Below are positions 16,370 to 25,845 of a stretch of DNA of 64,000 nucleotides, one piece after another. A program made the position numbers and the translations under genes. A model generated the notes under the pieces. The model was not told the origin of the DNA. It worked only from the letters and a program-made list of their open reading frames with translations, and made no database searches. The number at the start of each line of letters is the position of its first letter. Position 1 is the first letter of the stretch. The stretch is from positions 1-64,000 of the forward strand of contig JAIEOV010000063.1 of NCBI GenBank assembly GCA_019750135.1, in the 5' to 3' direction. This DNA is from Reyranella sp. Lineage in GTDB: Bacteria > Pseudomonadota > Alphaproteobacteria > Reyranellales > Reyranellaceae.

Positions 16370-17110
16370 ATGGCACTGTCGTCCCTGATCCTGGTCTGCC
16401 TGGTGTTCGTCCTGGCCGGCTTCACCAAGGGCATCATCGGGCTCGGCCTGCCCACCATCGCCATGGGCCTGCTGGCGATCGTCCTGCCGCCGGCCGAGGC
16501 GGCGGCGCTGCTCATCCTGCCGTCCCTGGTCACCAACGTCTGGCAGATGGTGGATGGGCCGCATCTCGGCCGCCTGCTGCGCCGGCTGTGGCCGCTGAAC
16601 CTCGGCGTCTGCCTCGGGACCTGGCTGGGCGCGGCCCTGCTGGCCGGCATCGGCGGCGGGCATGGCGGGCTGGCGCTCGGCCTGTCGCTGATGGCTTACG
16701 CCCTCTCGGGCCTCGCCGCGTTGCGGCTGGTCGTGCCGCGCGCCGCCGAGCCCGTCCTGGGACCGGTCACGGGCGCGCTGACAGGCGGCATCACGGCGGC
16801 CACCGGCGTGTTCGTCATTCCGGCGGTCCCCTACCTGCAGGCCATCGGCCTACACAAGGACGAGCTGGTCCAGGCGCTGGGCCTCTCCTTCACCGTGTCG
16901 ACCCTGGCGCTGGCGGCGGCATTGGCCGGCGCCGACGCCTTCGCGCCGGATCTCATCATGCCGTCGCTGCTAGCCATGGCGGTTTCCCTGGCGGGCATGC
17001 GGCTCGGCCAAGCGGTGCGCGCCCGGCTGCGGCCGCAGGCCTTCCGGCTGTGCTTCTTCGTGGGGCTCCTGGCGCTCGGCGCCTATCTCGCACTGCGTGG
17101 TCTCAGTTGA
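16370..17110 (+). CDS. TauE/SafE-family sulfite/organosulfonate exporter-like membrane protein
   Basis: A 246-residue polytopic membrane protein of seven or eight hydrophobic segments. The family repeat is visible twice: FVLAGFTKGIIGLGLPTIAM near the start and TGGITAATGVFVIPAVPYL near the middle. Family members export sulfite, sulfoacetate or other anions. The nearby sox genes make a sulfur anion plausible, but the direct neighbours are a LysR gene and a class II aldolase, so the substrate is open. Confidence 0.9.
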   Translation: MALSSLILVCLVFVLAGFTKGIIGLGLPTIAMGLLAIVLPPAEAAALLILPSLVTNVWQMVDGPHLGRLLRRLWPLNLGVCLGTWLGAALLAGIGGGHGGLALGLSLMAYALSGLAALRLVVPRAAEPVLGPVTGALTGGITAATGVFVIPAVPYLQAIGLHKDELVQALGLSFTVSTLALAAALAGADAFAPDLIMPSLLAMAVSLAGMRLGQAVRARLRPQAFRLCFFVGLLALGAYLALRGLS

Positions 17111-17178
17111 GCGACCGATGGACGGTCGGCGGCGCGGGCGGTACCGTTCCGCAACCGCCATCGCCCCGGAGCGTTTCC

Positions 17179-17973
17179 ATGACCGTGCACGCCCTCAAGA
17201 AGCCGAACGTCGCCAACCTTCGCTCGAAGGTCTCCCCTGAGGAGTGGCAGGCGCGCGTGGACTGCGCCGCCGCCTACCGACTGATCGACCTCTACGGGAT
17301 GTCGGACCTGATCGCCAACCACATCTCGATGCGCGTGCCGGGCGAGCCAGACGCCTTCCTGATCAATGCCTACGGCTTGCTCTACGAGGAGATCACCGCC
17401 TCGAGCCTGATCAAGATCGACCACGAGGGCAACGTCCTCGCCCAGCCGGATTTCGGCGACCTCAAGTACGGCGTCAACCGGGCGGGCTTCGTGATCCATA
17501 GCGCCATCCACATGGCCAAGCCCGACGTGAACTGCATCATCCATACCCACACCTGGGCGGGCATGGCGGTGTCGACCATGGAGTGCGGCCTGCTGCCCAA
17601 CACCCAGACCTCCATGCGCTTCGCCAAGATCAGCTACCACGACTTCGACGGCGTCGTGATCGATACCGCGGCGCGCGAGGCACTGGCCAAGGATCTCGGC
17701 GACAACAACGCCCTGATCCTGCGCAATCACGGTCTGCTGACGACCGGCGCCACCATTCCCGAGGCGTTCAACGCCATGCATCGCCTGGAGCTCAGCTGCA
17801 AGACGCAGATCGCGGCCATGTCGTGCAACACCCCGCTCATCAAGGTGCCGGATGACGTCGTCCACGAGACCTACATGAATTTCCAGCCGCATGTCCGCCG
17901 CCCGTTCGGCGTGATGGACTGGCCGGCGCTGCTGCGGAAGCTCGACCGGATCGACCCGGGCTTCCGCGACTGA
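17179..17973 (+). CDS. class II aldolase/adducin-family protein
   Basis: A 264-residue class II (zinc) aldolase/adducin fold protein. Metal ligands are seen in CIIHTHTWAGMAVS and the later LRNHGLLTTG. The acidic catalytic position near LLYEEITASSLIKID is also present. The family splits or epimerises sugar phosphates, and some members act on other hydroxy acids. The ATG at 17179 is picked as the conserved N-terminus; the same frame is open far upstream inside the exporter gene but is not coding there. The ABC transporter gene begins at the base after its stop. Confidence 0.88.
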   Translation: MTVHALKKPNVANLRSKVSPEEWQARVDCAAAYRLIDLYGMSDLIANHISMRVPGEPDAFLINAYGLLYEEITASSLIKIDHEGNVLAQPDFGDLKYGVNRAGFVIHSAIHMAKPDVNCIIHTHTWAGMAVSTMECGLLPNTQTSMRFAKISYHDFDGVVIDTAAREALAKDLGDNNALILRNHGLLTTGATIPEAFNAMHRLELSCKTQIAAMSCNTPLIKVPDDVVHETYMNFQPHVRRPFGVMDWPALLRKLDRIDPGFRD

Positions 17974-19815
17974 TTGGAAACCCCGCACAGCTCGCTGCGC
18001 TCCTTCGCCGCCATCGCCTGCGGCTACTGGACCGCGCCCGGGCATAGGGTCGTCGCCTGGGCGCTGACCGCCGGCATGCTGGTGTTCGGCTGCATCAATG
18101 TCGGCATCGCCCTGTGGCTCAACCTTTGGAATCGCGACTTCTTCAACGCCTTGGAGAAGCGCGATACCTCGATGCTGGTCTCGCAGCTTTACATCCTGGC
18201 GGCGATCGTGGTGTCGGCTGGCGTGGCCGTCGCCATCCACCTGCACATCCGCCGGCGCCTGCAGATCTACTGGCGCGGCTGGCTGACCCAGACCACGGCG
18301 CGGCGTTGGCTGCATGCCGGCCGGCAGTACCAGCTCGGGCTGCTGGCCGACGAATGCGACAATCCCGACGGCCGCATCGCCGAGGATATCCGCGTCTCGA
18401 CCGAGCTCGCCGTCGAGTTTGCGCAAAGCATCCTGCAATGCATCCTGCAGCTCATCACCTTCCTCAGCGTGCTGTGGGTGCTGTCGGGTGAATTGCCGAT
18501 CAAGATCGGCAACGTGGAGTTCTCCCTGCCGGGCTACATGGTGTGGGCGGCAGTGCTCTACGCCCTGTTCGGCTCGATCCTGACCTATGCCCTGGGCCGC
18601 GGCCTGATCGAGGCCGGCAACGTCCGCCAGGGCCGCGAGGCCGACATGCGCTCGGTGCTGATCCGGGCGCGCGAGAACGCCGAGGGCATCGCCCTGATGC
18701 GCGGCGAGCCCGACGAGCGGGCGCGCCTGCAGGTCGCGATGGGCGATCTGCGCAACGCCTGGCACTCCCAGACGCGCGGGCAGGGCAGCCTGGCGCTGCT
18801 CACCAGCTCGCTGGCCTACCTGGCGCCGGTCGTGCCGCTGATCGTGGCGCTGCCGCGCTATCTCGGCGGCGACCTGCAGCTCGGCGGCCTGATGCAGACG
18901 GCACAGGCCTTCTCCAACGTGCAGTGGGCGCTGTCGTGGCTGATAGACAACTTCCCGAAATTCGCCGACTGGCGCGCCTCGGTCGACCGCGTGGTGCACC
19001 TTCACCATGCGCTGCACGATCTCGAGGACACGATCGAGGCGCCGCACGGCGAGCACATCGAGGTCGTGCCCGGCGCCACCGATCGCCTGGTGCTGCGCGA
19101 GGTCGGCCTGTCGCGGCCGGACGGCGAGGCGCTGGTGGCCGAAGCCGAGGTCGAGGTGATGCCCGGCGAGCGCGTGCTGATCCGCGGCCAGTCGGGCAGC
19201 GGCAAGAGCACCATCATGCGCGCCATTGCCGGCGTCTGGCCGTGGGGCCGCGGCTCGGTCGAACTGCCCAAGGGGCGCATCGCCTTCATGCCGCAGAAGC
19301 CGTACTTCCCGCTCGGCACCCTGCGCGAGGCGCTACTCTATCCGGAGAAGCCCGACGGCATCGACGACGAGGATTTGCGTGAGGCTCTGCACAAGGTCGG
19401 CCTCGACCATCTGCGCGGCCGGCTCGACGACGAGGAGCGCTGGGACCATATCCTGTCGGGCGGCGAGCAGCAGCGCGTCGCTTTTGCCCGGGTCCTGATC
19501 CAGAAGCCGCACTGGGTGTTCATGGACGAGGCGACCTCGGCCCTGGATGAGCCGGGACAGGCCAATGTCATGAAGCTCCTGGCCGACGACCTGCCCGAGA
19601 CGGCGGTGGTCAGCATCGGCCATCGCCCCGGGCTGGAGGCCTTCCATACCCGCGAGCTGGTGCTGGAGCCGGGCGAGGAGGGCGCCGAGCTGCATGCCCG
19701 TCCCACCCAGCGCGGCCTGCGCGATATTTACCGAAAGATGTCGGCGGCCAGCCGGGCCGAGGGCGCGGGCCCGGGCTTCTGGTCCTATTTCCGCAGGACC
19801 CTGGCGGGACGCTGA
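17974..19815 (+). CDS. SbmA/YddA-like ABC transporter, fused permease and ATPase
   Basis: A 613-residue half-transporter with an N-terminal SbmA/BacA-like membrane domain (about residues 15-310, with NLWNRDFFNALEKRD typical of the group) and a C-terminal ATPase. Walker A GQSGSGKST lies near residue 406, the signature LSGGEQQ near 495 and Walker B WVFMDEATSALDEP near 516. Relatives move peptides, vitamin B12 or fatty acyl groups. The best visible start is a TTG directly after the aldolase stop, so translation is probably coupled. The substrate is unknown. Confidence 0.87.
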   Translation: METPHSSLRSFAAIACGYWTAPGHRVVAWALTAGMLVFGCINVGIALWLNLWNRDFFNALEKRDTSMLVSQLYILAAIVVSAGVAVAIHLHIRRRLQIYWRGWLTQTTARRWLHAGRQYQLGLLADECDNPDGRIAEDIRVSTELAVEFAQSILQCILQLITFLSVLWVLSGELPIKIGNVEFSLPGYMVWAAVLYALFGSILTYALGRGLIEAGNVRQGREADMRSVLIRARENAEGIALMRGEPDERARLQVAMGDLRNAWHSQTRGQGSLALLTSSLAYLAPVVPLIVALPRYLGGDLQLGGLMQTAQAFSNVQWALSWLIDNFPKFADWRASVDRVVHLHHALHDLEDTIEAPHGEHIEVVPGATDRLVLREVGLSRPDGEALVAEAEVEVMPGERVLIRGQSGSGKSTIMRAIAGVWPWGRGSVELPKGRIAFMPQKPYFPLGTLREALLYPEKPDGIDDEDLREALHKVGLDHLRGRLDDEERWDHILSGGEQQRVAFARVLIQKPHWVFMDEATSALDEPGQANVMKLLADDLPETAVVSIGHRPGLEAFHTRELVLEPGEEGAELHARPTQRGLRDIYRKMSAASRAEGAGPGFWSYFRRTLAGR

Positions 19816-19891
19816 CTTGCGTTGCCGGCGGGCAACGTCTTCGGCTTTTGCAACGTTCGGCTTGGATACCGCCTGCTCAGGGGGAATTTCC

Positions 19892-21304
19892 ATGCCCTTG
19901 TCGACCCGCGCCGCGACCCCGATCGCCCTCGCCGCTGCCATAGCGGCCGTGAGCTTCACCATCGCCAACGCCCAGCAGCAGCCGCCACCGCCAAGGGCCG
20001 CCACCAGCTACCTGCCGGTCGATCTCAAGGAGCCGTTCTCCGCCGTCCTGCAGCGGATGAAGGCGGCGCAGCCCGCGATCCAGAAGCGCCAGGCCGACCT
20101 GCTGGCGGAGCGTTACGACCTCGCTAACCGCGCCGCCGCCGGCGTGACCATGACCCGCGGCAAGCCGATCCAGGACGGGGTGCGTATCAAGCTGCCGGCC
20201 GGCACGAGCTGGGCGCAGCTCGCCGGTCTCACCAGTAACGACATCCGCGATCGCGGGCTGTTCCCGAAAGGCTTCCTGCCCTTGCCGCATCCCAACCATC
20301 CCGAAGGCGGCATGCTGTTCCCCAAGTTCGCCATCGAGGAGATCAAGAAGCAGGAGGACCGCGACCTGACGCGGTTCGATCTCGAGTTCGACCTGCCCGA
20401 CCACCTGCTGCCGGAGTTCCCGGCGCCGATGTTCCTGACGACGCGGCCCGACCTCGGCGACGTCTCGCAGGGCAAGCTGGTCACCATCGCCAACTACTTC
20501 GAGCTGTTCAACGGCGTCCTCAATCCCAAGCAGCTCGAAGGCCTGCGCCTGCTGGTGACGCCCTTCCCGCAACAGCAGTTCAACCAGACCGAGGATCGCC
20601 GCAGCGAGAAGTTCAGCCGCGGTGTCGCCTGCCTCGACTGCCATGCCAACGGCCATACCAACGCCGCCACCCATCTGTCGGGCGACGTGCGCCCGCAGGA
20701 GATGCGCCGTCGCATCGACACGCCGCCGCTGCGCGGCGTCAACATCCAGCGCCTGTTCGGCTCGCAGCGGGCGCTGAAGACGGTCGAGGACTTCACCGAG
20801 TTCGAGCAGCGCGGCGCCTATTTCGACGGCGATCACGTGATCGCCGCCAAGAAGGGCGTGAACGTGCTGGAGCGCGGCAGCCAGGTGCATTTCATGGCCG
20901 AGTTCCAGGAACTGCTCGACTTCCCGCCGGCGCCCAAGCTCGACCTCTTGGGCAAGCTCGATCCCGCGAAGGCCACGCCGGCGGAGCTGCGCGGCCAGGA
21001 GGTGTTCTTCGGCAAGGGCCAGTGCTCGGTCTGCCACGTGCCGCCGTTCTACACCGACAATCTGATGCACAATCTCCAGGTAGAGCGCTTCTTCAAGCCG
21101 CAGATGGTCAACGGCCGCTTCGCCACCACCGACGGCCCGATAAAGACCTTCCCTCTGCGCGGCATCAAGGACTCGCCGCCCTACCTGCATGACGGCCGCC
21201 TGCTGACGCTCGACGACACGGTCGAGTTCTTCAACCTGGTGCTGGGCACCAAGCTCACCGACCCGGAGAAACAGGATCTGGTGCAGTTCCTGCGGACGCT
21301 GTAG
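19892..21304 (+). CDS. exported di-haem cytochrome c peroxidase-like protein
   Basis: A 470-residue exported protein: the signal peptide covers the first 28 or so residues and ends NAQQQ. The two haem motifs are CLDCHANGH near residue 247 and CSVCHVPPF near 378. The C-terminal PLRGIKDSPPYLHDGRLLTL, followed by DDTVEFFNLVL, is the typical end of the MauG/cytochrome c peroxidase superfamily. It is longer than the classic 320-residue peroxidases, so a related oxidase function is equally possible. The ATG at 19892 follows GGGGAA. Confidence 0.87.
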   Translation: MPLSTRAATPIALAAAIAAVSFTIANAQQQPPPPRAATSYLPVDLKEPFSAVLQRMKAAQPAIQKRQADLLAERYDLANRAAAGVTMTRGKPIQDGVRIKLPAGTSWAQLAGLTSNDIRDRGLFPKGFLPLPHPNHPEGGMLFPKFAIEEIKKQEDRDLTRFDLEFDLPDHLLPEFPAPMFLTTRPDLGDVSQGKLVTIANYFELFNGVLNPKQLEGLRLLVTPFPQQQFNQTEDRRSEKFSRGVACLDCHANGHTNAATHLSGDVRPQEMRRRIDTPPLRGVNIQRLFGSQRALKTVEDFTEFEQRGAYFDGDHVIAAKKGVNVLERGSQVHFMAEFQELLDFPPAPKLDLLGKLDPAKATPAELRGQEVFFGKGQCSVCHVPPFYTDNLMHNLQVERFFKPQMVNGRFATTDGPIKTFPLRGIKDSPPYLHDGRLLTLDDTVEFFNLVLGTKLTDPEKQDLVQFLRTL

Positions 21305-21334
21305 GTGCTGTCCCCGGAGCGGCCGGGAGACAGC

Positions 21335-22171
21335 ATGCAGTTCGAAACCGAGAAGGCCACGATCGACTACGAGGAGCATGGCGAAGGCCGGCCGATCCTG
21401 TTCCTCCACGGGTGGACCATGGATCGTCTGGTCGAGGCCGACACGTACGAGAAGATCTTCGCGACGCGTCCTGGCTGGCGCCGGATCTATCCTGACCTGC
21501 CGGGCATGGGCCGCTCGGTGGCGAAGGACAGACTGAGCAACCAGGACGACGTGCTGGAGAGCCTGCTGGCCTTCGTCGATCAGGTGCTCCCGACCGGGCG
21601 GTTCCTGCTCGCCGGCACCTCGGCGGGTGGGTATCTGGCTCGCGCCGTCGCGGTGCACCGGCGGTCGCGGATCGCAGGCCTGCTGCTGCGCGTGCCGGCC
21701 ATCATACCGGACACTGCCCGCCGTACGCTGCCGCCGTTCCGGCCGCTGGTGCAGGATGACGCGCTCATGGCGACGATGGACAAGGATCAGCGCACGCTGC
21801 TGGGCGATGTGCTGGTTCAAACGCCCGACTACGTCGGGACCCTCGGCCACAGGCTTCGCGGCCTGGTCCAGCCCGCCATCGACGGCACGGCGCCGCGCAT
21901 GCTCGCCATTCGCGCCGAGCCGAAACGATATGCCGTGTCATTCGATCTGGCCGAAATGGAAAAGGGCTTCGCGGAGCCGACCCTGATCGTCGCCGCCCGC
22001 CAGGACACGGTCGTGGGCTACCGTGATGCCTGGACCATCCTGGAAAGTTATCCGCGCGCGACTTTCGCGGTGGTCGACCGGGCCGATCATGGCTGGCCGT
22101 TCGAGAGCCACGAACTGCTGGGCGCCCTGGTCGACGACTGGTTGATGCGCGTCGCCGAACGCAACGCCTGA
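21335..22171 (+). CDS. alpha/beta hydrolase
   Basis: A 278-residue alpha/beta-fold hydrolase. The oxyanion-hole region LFLHGWTMD, the nucleophile elbow AGTSAGGY (serine near residue 96) and the late histidine in VDRADHGWPFE are all visible. The ATG at 21335 has GGGAGA in front; the reading could extend ten residues further. The reaction and substrate are not evident. Confidence 0.85.
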   Translation: MQFETEKATIDYEEHGEGRPILFLHGWTMDRLVEADTYEKIFATRPGWRRIYPDLPGMGRSVAKDRLSNQDDVLESLLAFVDQVLPTGRFLLAGTSAGGYLARAVAVHRRSRIAGLLLRVPAIIPDTARRTLPPFRPLVQDDALMATMDKDQRTLLGDVLVQTPDYVGTLGHRLRGLVQPAIDGTAPRMLAIRAEPKRYAVSFDLAEMEKGFAEPTLIVAARQDTVVGYRDAWTILESYPRATFAVVDRADHGWPFESHELLGALVDDWLMRVAERNA

Positions 22172-22174
22172 AGA

Positions 22175-22660
22175 CTAAAGCACCTCGTGGAAGCCGATGG
22201 CGACGCGGTCGGGCGTGCGCGCGGCCACGCCGACGAAGGTTGCGCGTTCGAGCCACTTCAGCGACGGTTCGGCGGTCTCGAAGCGCGGCGCGGTGCGGAA
22301 ATGGTAGCTGCCGACCGGCACCAGTTCGCCCTTCGACATGCGCGCGAGGATCTCCGGGCTGGCGACGCGCAGGCCCTCGTTCTGGACATAGACCAGCGCA
22401 CCCGTACCGCTCCTGATGGTGTAGCGCGCCACGACCTCGATGGTGCCGTCGGGCCGTACGATCTGCCAGTCGGCGCCACCCGGCAGGATCTCGCCGTTCA
22501 GCCGTGGGCCGTGCACCTCACCGCCCAGGATATCGATGATGCGGCGATGGCCGCGCGCCGTCCGGCCGAGATCCTGGATGGGTGCCACGCGAGCCTTGAT
22601 GACGAAGGCGTAGCGCAGGGCAGGCGCGGTGCTGATGAAGGTGTCGATGTCGGTGTTCAT
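22175..22660 (-). CDS. DUF3237 domain protein
   Basis: A 161-residue protein of the DUF3237 family, which has a beta-barrel-like fold and unknown function. Landmarks are GHRRIIDILGGEVHGPRLNGEILPGGADWQ (written here only as a landmark region near residues 35-65), ARYTIRSGTGALVYVQNEG and VPVGSYHFRTAPRFETA. Its start lies only 16 bases from the start of the divergent GNAT gene. Convergently, it ends 4 bases after the hydrolase stop. Confidence 0.85.
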   Translation of the reverse strand: MNTDIDTFISTAPALRYAFVIKARVAPIQDLGRTARGHRRIIDILGGEVHGPRLNGEILPGGADWQIVRPDGTIEVVARYTIRSGTGALVYVQNEGLRVASPEILARMSKGELVPVGSYHFRTAPRFETAEPSLKWLERATFVGVAARTPDRVAIGFHEVL

Positions 22661-22676
22661 GCTAGTGTCCGGGATC

Positions 22677-23159
22677 ATGACGGACAGAGTAGAGTTACGC
22701 CAAGCCAAAGCAACGGACGCCGCTGCAATCCGCGGCCTCACCCGGCAGGCCTATGCCAAGTGGGTGCCGCTGATCGGCCGCGAGCCCAAGCCGATGACGG
22801 CGGATTACGATGCGGCGGTCGCCCGCCATCGCTTCGACCTGCTGTACATCGACGGTACGCTCGCCGCCCTGATCGAGACGATCCGCGAGCCCGATCATCT
22901 GCTAGTCGAGAATGTCGCGGTGTCGCCATCCTTCCAGGGGCGCGGGCTTGGCCGCAGGCTGATGGCTCATGCCGAGACGCTGGCGCGCGAGCTCCGTCTC
23001 GGCACCATCCGGCTCTACACCAACCAGCGTTTCGCCGAGAATATCGCGCTCTACCACCGCCTCGGCTACCAGGTCGACCGCGAGGAAGTGCTTGCGGTTG
23101 GCACCGTGACCCATATGAGCAAGCAACTCACCGCGGAAGGACGTCACCGCACCGAATAG
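22677..23159 (+). CDS. GNAT-family N-acetyltransferase
   Basis: A 160-residue acetyltransferase. The acetyl-CoA binding loop is VSPSFQGRGLGRRLMAHAE, preceded by the beta strand LLVENVAV and followed by LYTNQRFAENIALYHRLGY. The length fits a single GNAT domain. The acceptor substrate cannot be read. The 3' end overlaps the convergent lipoprotein gene by 16 bases. Confidence 0.9.
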   Translation: MTDRVELRQAKATDAAAIRGLTRQAYAKWVPLIGREPKPMTADYDAAVARHRFDLLYIDGTLAALIETIREPDHLLVENVAVSPSFQGRGLGRRLMAHAETLARELRLGTIRLYTNQRFAENIALYHRLGYQVDREEVLAVGTVTHMSKQLTAEGRHRTE

Positions 23160-24139
23160 ACGAAGGAGCCACCGGTCTGGCGACCGCTTCCGGCCGCCGA
23201 TGGTGTCGACGCCGCTTCATAGACGAACAGGATGAAATCGCTGAAGGCCTTGCGGCCATCGAAGGGCTCCTGCTGCTCTGCGCGCGGGCAGTCACCCCCG
23301 GGCGAGCCACAAGCATAGAAGTTCGTCGTTCCATGCGAGCCGATGCTCACCATGTCACTGGTCTTTTCCGTCCGTATGAAATGGTACTTCAGGTTTGGGT
23401 TGATGTGCGGCCGCAGTTGCTTGGCGTTGAGGTCATCGATGCAGATGACGCAACTCGGCCCCTGGGTGAAGGTCGGGTCGATATGGACCAGGCGCGACTG
23501 CGATTGCCTGGTGTTGTTGTTCAGGCAGCCGTCGATCCTGACAACGACGTTTTCGCTGGTCGGCGACACGTTGAAGGCCTGCGCCGGGTACTCGCACAGG
23601 AACTGCCTCTCGGCCTCCTCGAGGGTAAGGTCGCGGCTCTTGTCGGGGCGCGGCATCGTCCCGGTCGCGTACTGATAGAGCGCCCGCAGGCGGCGAAGCT
23701 GGGGCGCCGTGTTGAGCGGAACCATCGTCCAGCTCTGGTTCCAGCCGTCCGTCATCGAGACGCCGAGGGTCGGCACGGGTGACGTGACCTGCGTGGAGAA
23801 CTGGCTGCCGGCGAAGCGGCCGGTGCCGTCACGGGCGATTGTCATGGTCGGCACGCCCAGCGGCAGGCTGACGGACGGTGTGACGGCGTTGAGGGTCGTC
23901 GCCGTGCCGATGGAGATCGTCGCCTGCGAGGGCACGAACTCCGGATCCGCCAGCGCCTGGGCAAGGTTGAAAAAGATCTGCCGCTTGGTCAGCGAATTGA
24001 GCGAGGAAGCGAGATCGGCGGTGTTGTAGTTGAGCTGCGTGCTGGCACAGCCGCAGACGAGCACGGAGGCTGCAAGACACGCGAGGCGCAAGAACATCCG
24101 TTGCAGGTTACGCCCAGTACCGGGCACCGCTTTGTCCAT
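23144..24139 (-). CDS. predicted lipoprotein of unknown function
   Basis: A 331-residue protein, or 317 if the methionine at 24097 is used. The N-terminus is a lipoprotein signal (MFLRLACLAASVLVCGC), so the mature protein is probably anchored by that cysteine. The rest has long polar beta-type stretches, a repeated NTAD-L-x-x-SLN segment near the start and several cysteines (FLCEYPA, DGCLNNN, CVICIDD, ACGSPGGDC). I do not recognise a family. It stands alone between the GNAT gene and the channel gene. Confidence 0.7.
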   Translation of the reverse strand: MDKAVPGTGRNLQRMFLRLACLAASVLVCGCASTQLNYNTADLASSLNSLTKRQIFFNLAQALADPEFVPSQATISIGTATTLNAVTPSVSLPLGVPTMTIARDGTGRFAGSQFSTQVTSPVPTLGVSMTDGWNQSWTMVPLNTAPQLRRLRALYQYATGTMPRPDKSRDLTLEEAERQFLCEYPAQAFNVSPTSENVVVRIDGCLNNNTRQSQSRLVHIDPTFTQGPSCVICIDDLNAKQLRPHINPNLKYHFIRTEKTSDMVSIGSHGTTNFYACGSPGGDCPRAEQQEPFDGRKAFSDFILFVYEAASTPSAAGSGRQTGGSFVYSVR

Positions 24140-24171
24140 GCGTCCCTAATGCATTGACTGTGTGTCCCAAA

Positions 24172-24615
24172 TCAAGGCCGGGCTCGGCGGTCGTTGTGGA
24201 CGACGACGGCGACCAGCAGGGCGGTCGACCATCCGAACATCATCATGCCGGCCGCCGATTCGAAGGCGCCGAGCATGCGATGATGCGGCGGCAGGGCGAG
24301 GTCGGAAGCGCCGAGCGTGGTGAAGCTCGCCAACGAGAAGTACACCGCCGTGCCGAAGCTCTTGAAAGCCTCCCAATCGTAGAAATAGAGCATCGCCCAC
24401 AGGATCACCTGCAGGATATGGCCGACCAGCAGGATCATGACGGCGCTGACGCTGTGGATGAGCATGTAGAACGTCGGATCGCGCGACTCCGGCGGCGACG
24501 GCAGGATGATCATCGTGCGGGTGAGCGCCAATTGCGCCAGGACCTGGATGACGCCCGTGGCGCCGACCATCAGGATGCCCCGGATGATGTGGCCCGCCGG
24601 CTCCTCTAATCCCAT
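24172..24615 (-). CDS. two-TM potassium channel-like protein with unusual filter
   Basis: A 147-residue membrane protein that fits the Ion_trans_2 pore fold: hydrophobic segments at the N-terminus and middle, a pore helix (GTAVYFSLASF) and a final hydrophobic segment (GMMMFGWSTALLVAVVVH). At the selectivity-filter position it reads TTLGASDL instead of the potassium signature TTVGYGD. Ion selectivity is therefore doubtful. It ends just upstream of the lipoprotein gene and starts two bases from the acyl-CoA dehydrogenase stop. Confidence 0.75.
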   Translation of the reverse strand: MGLEEPAGHIIRGILMVGATGVIQVLAQLALTRTMIILPSPPESRDPTFYMLIHSVSAVMILLVGHILQVILWAMLYFYDWEAFKSFGTAVYFSLASFTTLGASDLALPPHHRMLGAFESAAGMMMFGWSTALLVAVVVHNDRRARP

Positions 24616-24616
24616 G

Positions 24617-25783
24617 TCACGCCGCCTTCTGTTTGCCCAGCAGGTGGTCGGAGATGATGCGCTGCTGGATCTCCGACGTGCCCTCGAAGATCTTGGTCAG
24701 GCGGGCATCGCGCCAGTAACGCTCGACGGCGTGCAAGGTTGTGTAGCCCGCGCCGCCGAACACCTGTAGCGCCTCGGAGGTCACGCGCTCGGCCATCTCG
24801 GAGGCGAAGAGCTTCACCATCGCCGCCTCCTTGTCGCAGCGCCGCTTCTGGTCGATCTCGTCGCATACGAAGTACATGAGCTGGCGCGCCGCCTCGATGT
24901 CGGTCGCCATGCGCGCGAGCCGGAAGCGCGTGTTCTGGAAATCGCCGATCGCCTGGCCGAACTGCCGGCGCTCCTGGGCATAGGCGGTGGCGTCCTCCAG
25001 GGCGCCGCGGGCGAGGCCGATCGAACGCGCGGCGGTGTGGGCGCGGGCGCGCTCCAGGCCGGCCGAGATGTAGTAGAAGGCGCGGCCTTCCTCGCCGATC
25101 AGGGCCGAGCCCGGCAAGCGGCAGTCGTCGAAGGCGAGCTCCCAGGTCTTCCAGCCGAAATAGCCGATCTTGGGAATGGGGGCGCCCTTCACGCCCGGCG
25201 GCAGCGTGCCGCGCGGCTTCTCGATCAGGAACGAAGACAGGCCGACATGCTTGCGCTTGGGATCGGGCGGATCCGACGTGCGCGCCACCAGCATGATGTA
25301 GTCGGCGCCGTCGGCGAAGGTGCACCAGTATTTGTTGCCGTTGATCACCCAGCCGTCGCCGTCTCGTCGGGCACGGCAGGAGATCGCGCCCAGGTCCGAG
25401 CCGACGTTTGGTTCCGACATGGCCGCCGCGCCCAAAAATTCACCACGCGCGGCCCTCGGCAGGAAAACCGCGCGTTGCGCATCGGTCATGCCGCGGCCGG
25501 CCGACAGCCCGTTGCCACGGGCGATGATGGAGGCGACGCTCATCCAGGCGCGCGCCAGCTCCTCGGTGATCAGGCAGTACTCGAAGACGCCCAGCCCCAG
25601 GCCGCCATACTGCTCGGGGATGACGATGCCGAAATAGCCCATGTCGGCCAGCTTCTGGATCAGCTCGGTTGGGATGTCGCCCTTCTCGGGGTCGAGCCTG
25701 TTGGCGACCGGCAGCACCTCCTTCATGGCGAAGGCGCGCGCCGTTTCCTGGATCATCCGGCGCTCGTCGGTCATGTAGCCCAT
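24617..25783 (-). CDS. acyl-CoA dehydrogenase
   Basis: A 388-residue flavoenzyme of the acyl-CoA dehydrogenase superfamily. The N-terminal helical domain runs to YGGLGLGVFEYCLITEELAR. The FAD-interacting signatures are AAMSEPNVGSDLGAI and the WVINGNKYWCTFADGADYI strand. The C-terminal helices include QVFGGAGYTTLHAVERYWRDARLTKIFEGTSEIQQRIIS (residues about 340-380). That last part contains the GT-SEIQ motif of true dehydrogenases. The start MGYMTDERRMIQE is preferred over an extended reading. The acyl chain type is unknown. It is divergent from the Bug receptor gene. Confidence 0.93.
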   Translation of the reverse strand: MGYMTDERRMIQETARAFAMKEVLPVANRLDPEKGDIPTELIQKLADMGYFGIVIPEQYGGLGLGVFEYCLITEELARAWMSVASIIARGNGLSAGRGMTDAQRAVFLPRAARGEFLGAAAMSEPNVGSDLGAISCRARRDGDGWVINGNKYWCTFADGADYIMLVARTSDPPDPKRKHVGLSSFLIEKPRGTLPPGVKGAPIPKIGYFGWKTWELAFDDCRLPGSALIGEEGRAFYYISAGLERARAHTAARSIGLARGALEDATAYAQERRQFGQAIGDFQNTRFRLARMATDIEAARQLMYFVCDEIDQKRRCDKEAAMVKLFASEMAERVTSEALQVFGGAGYTTLHAVERYWRDARLTKIFEGTSEIQQRIISDHLLGKQKAA

Positions 25784-25845
25784 GGTCTTTCTCCCGTCGT
25801 TGGCCCAGCATAGCAGCCAAATCACCCGCTCTTCAGGAGACCATC

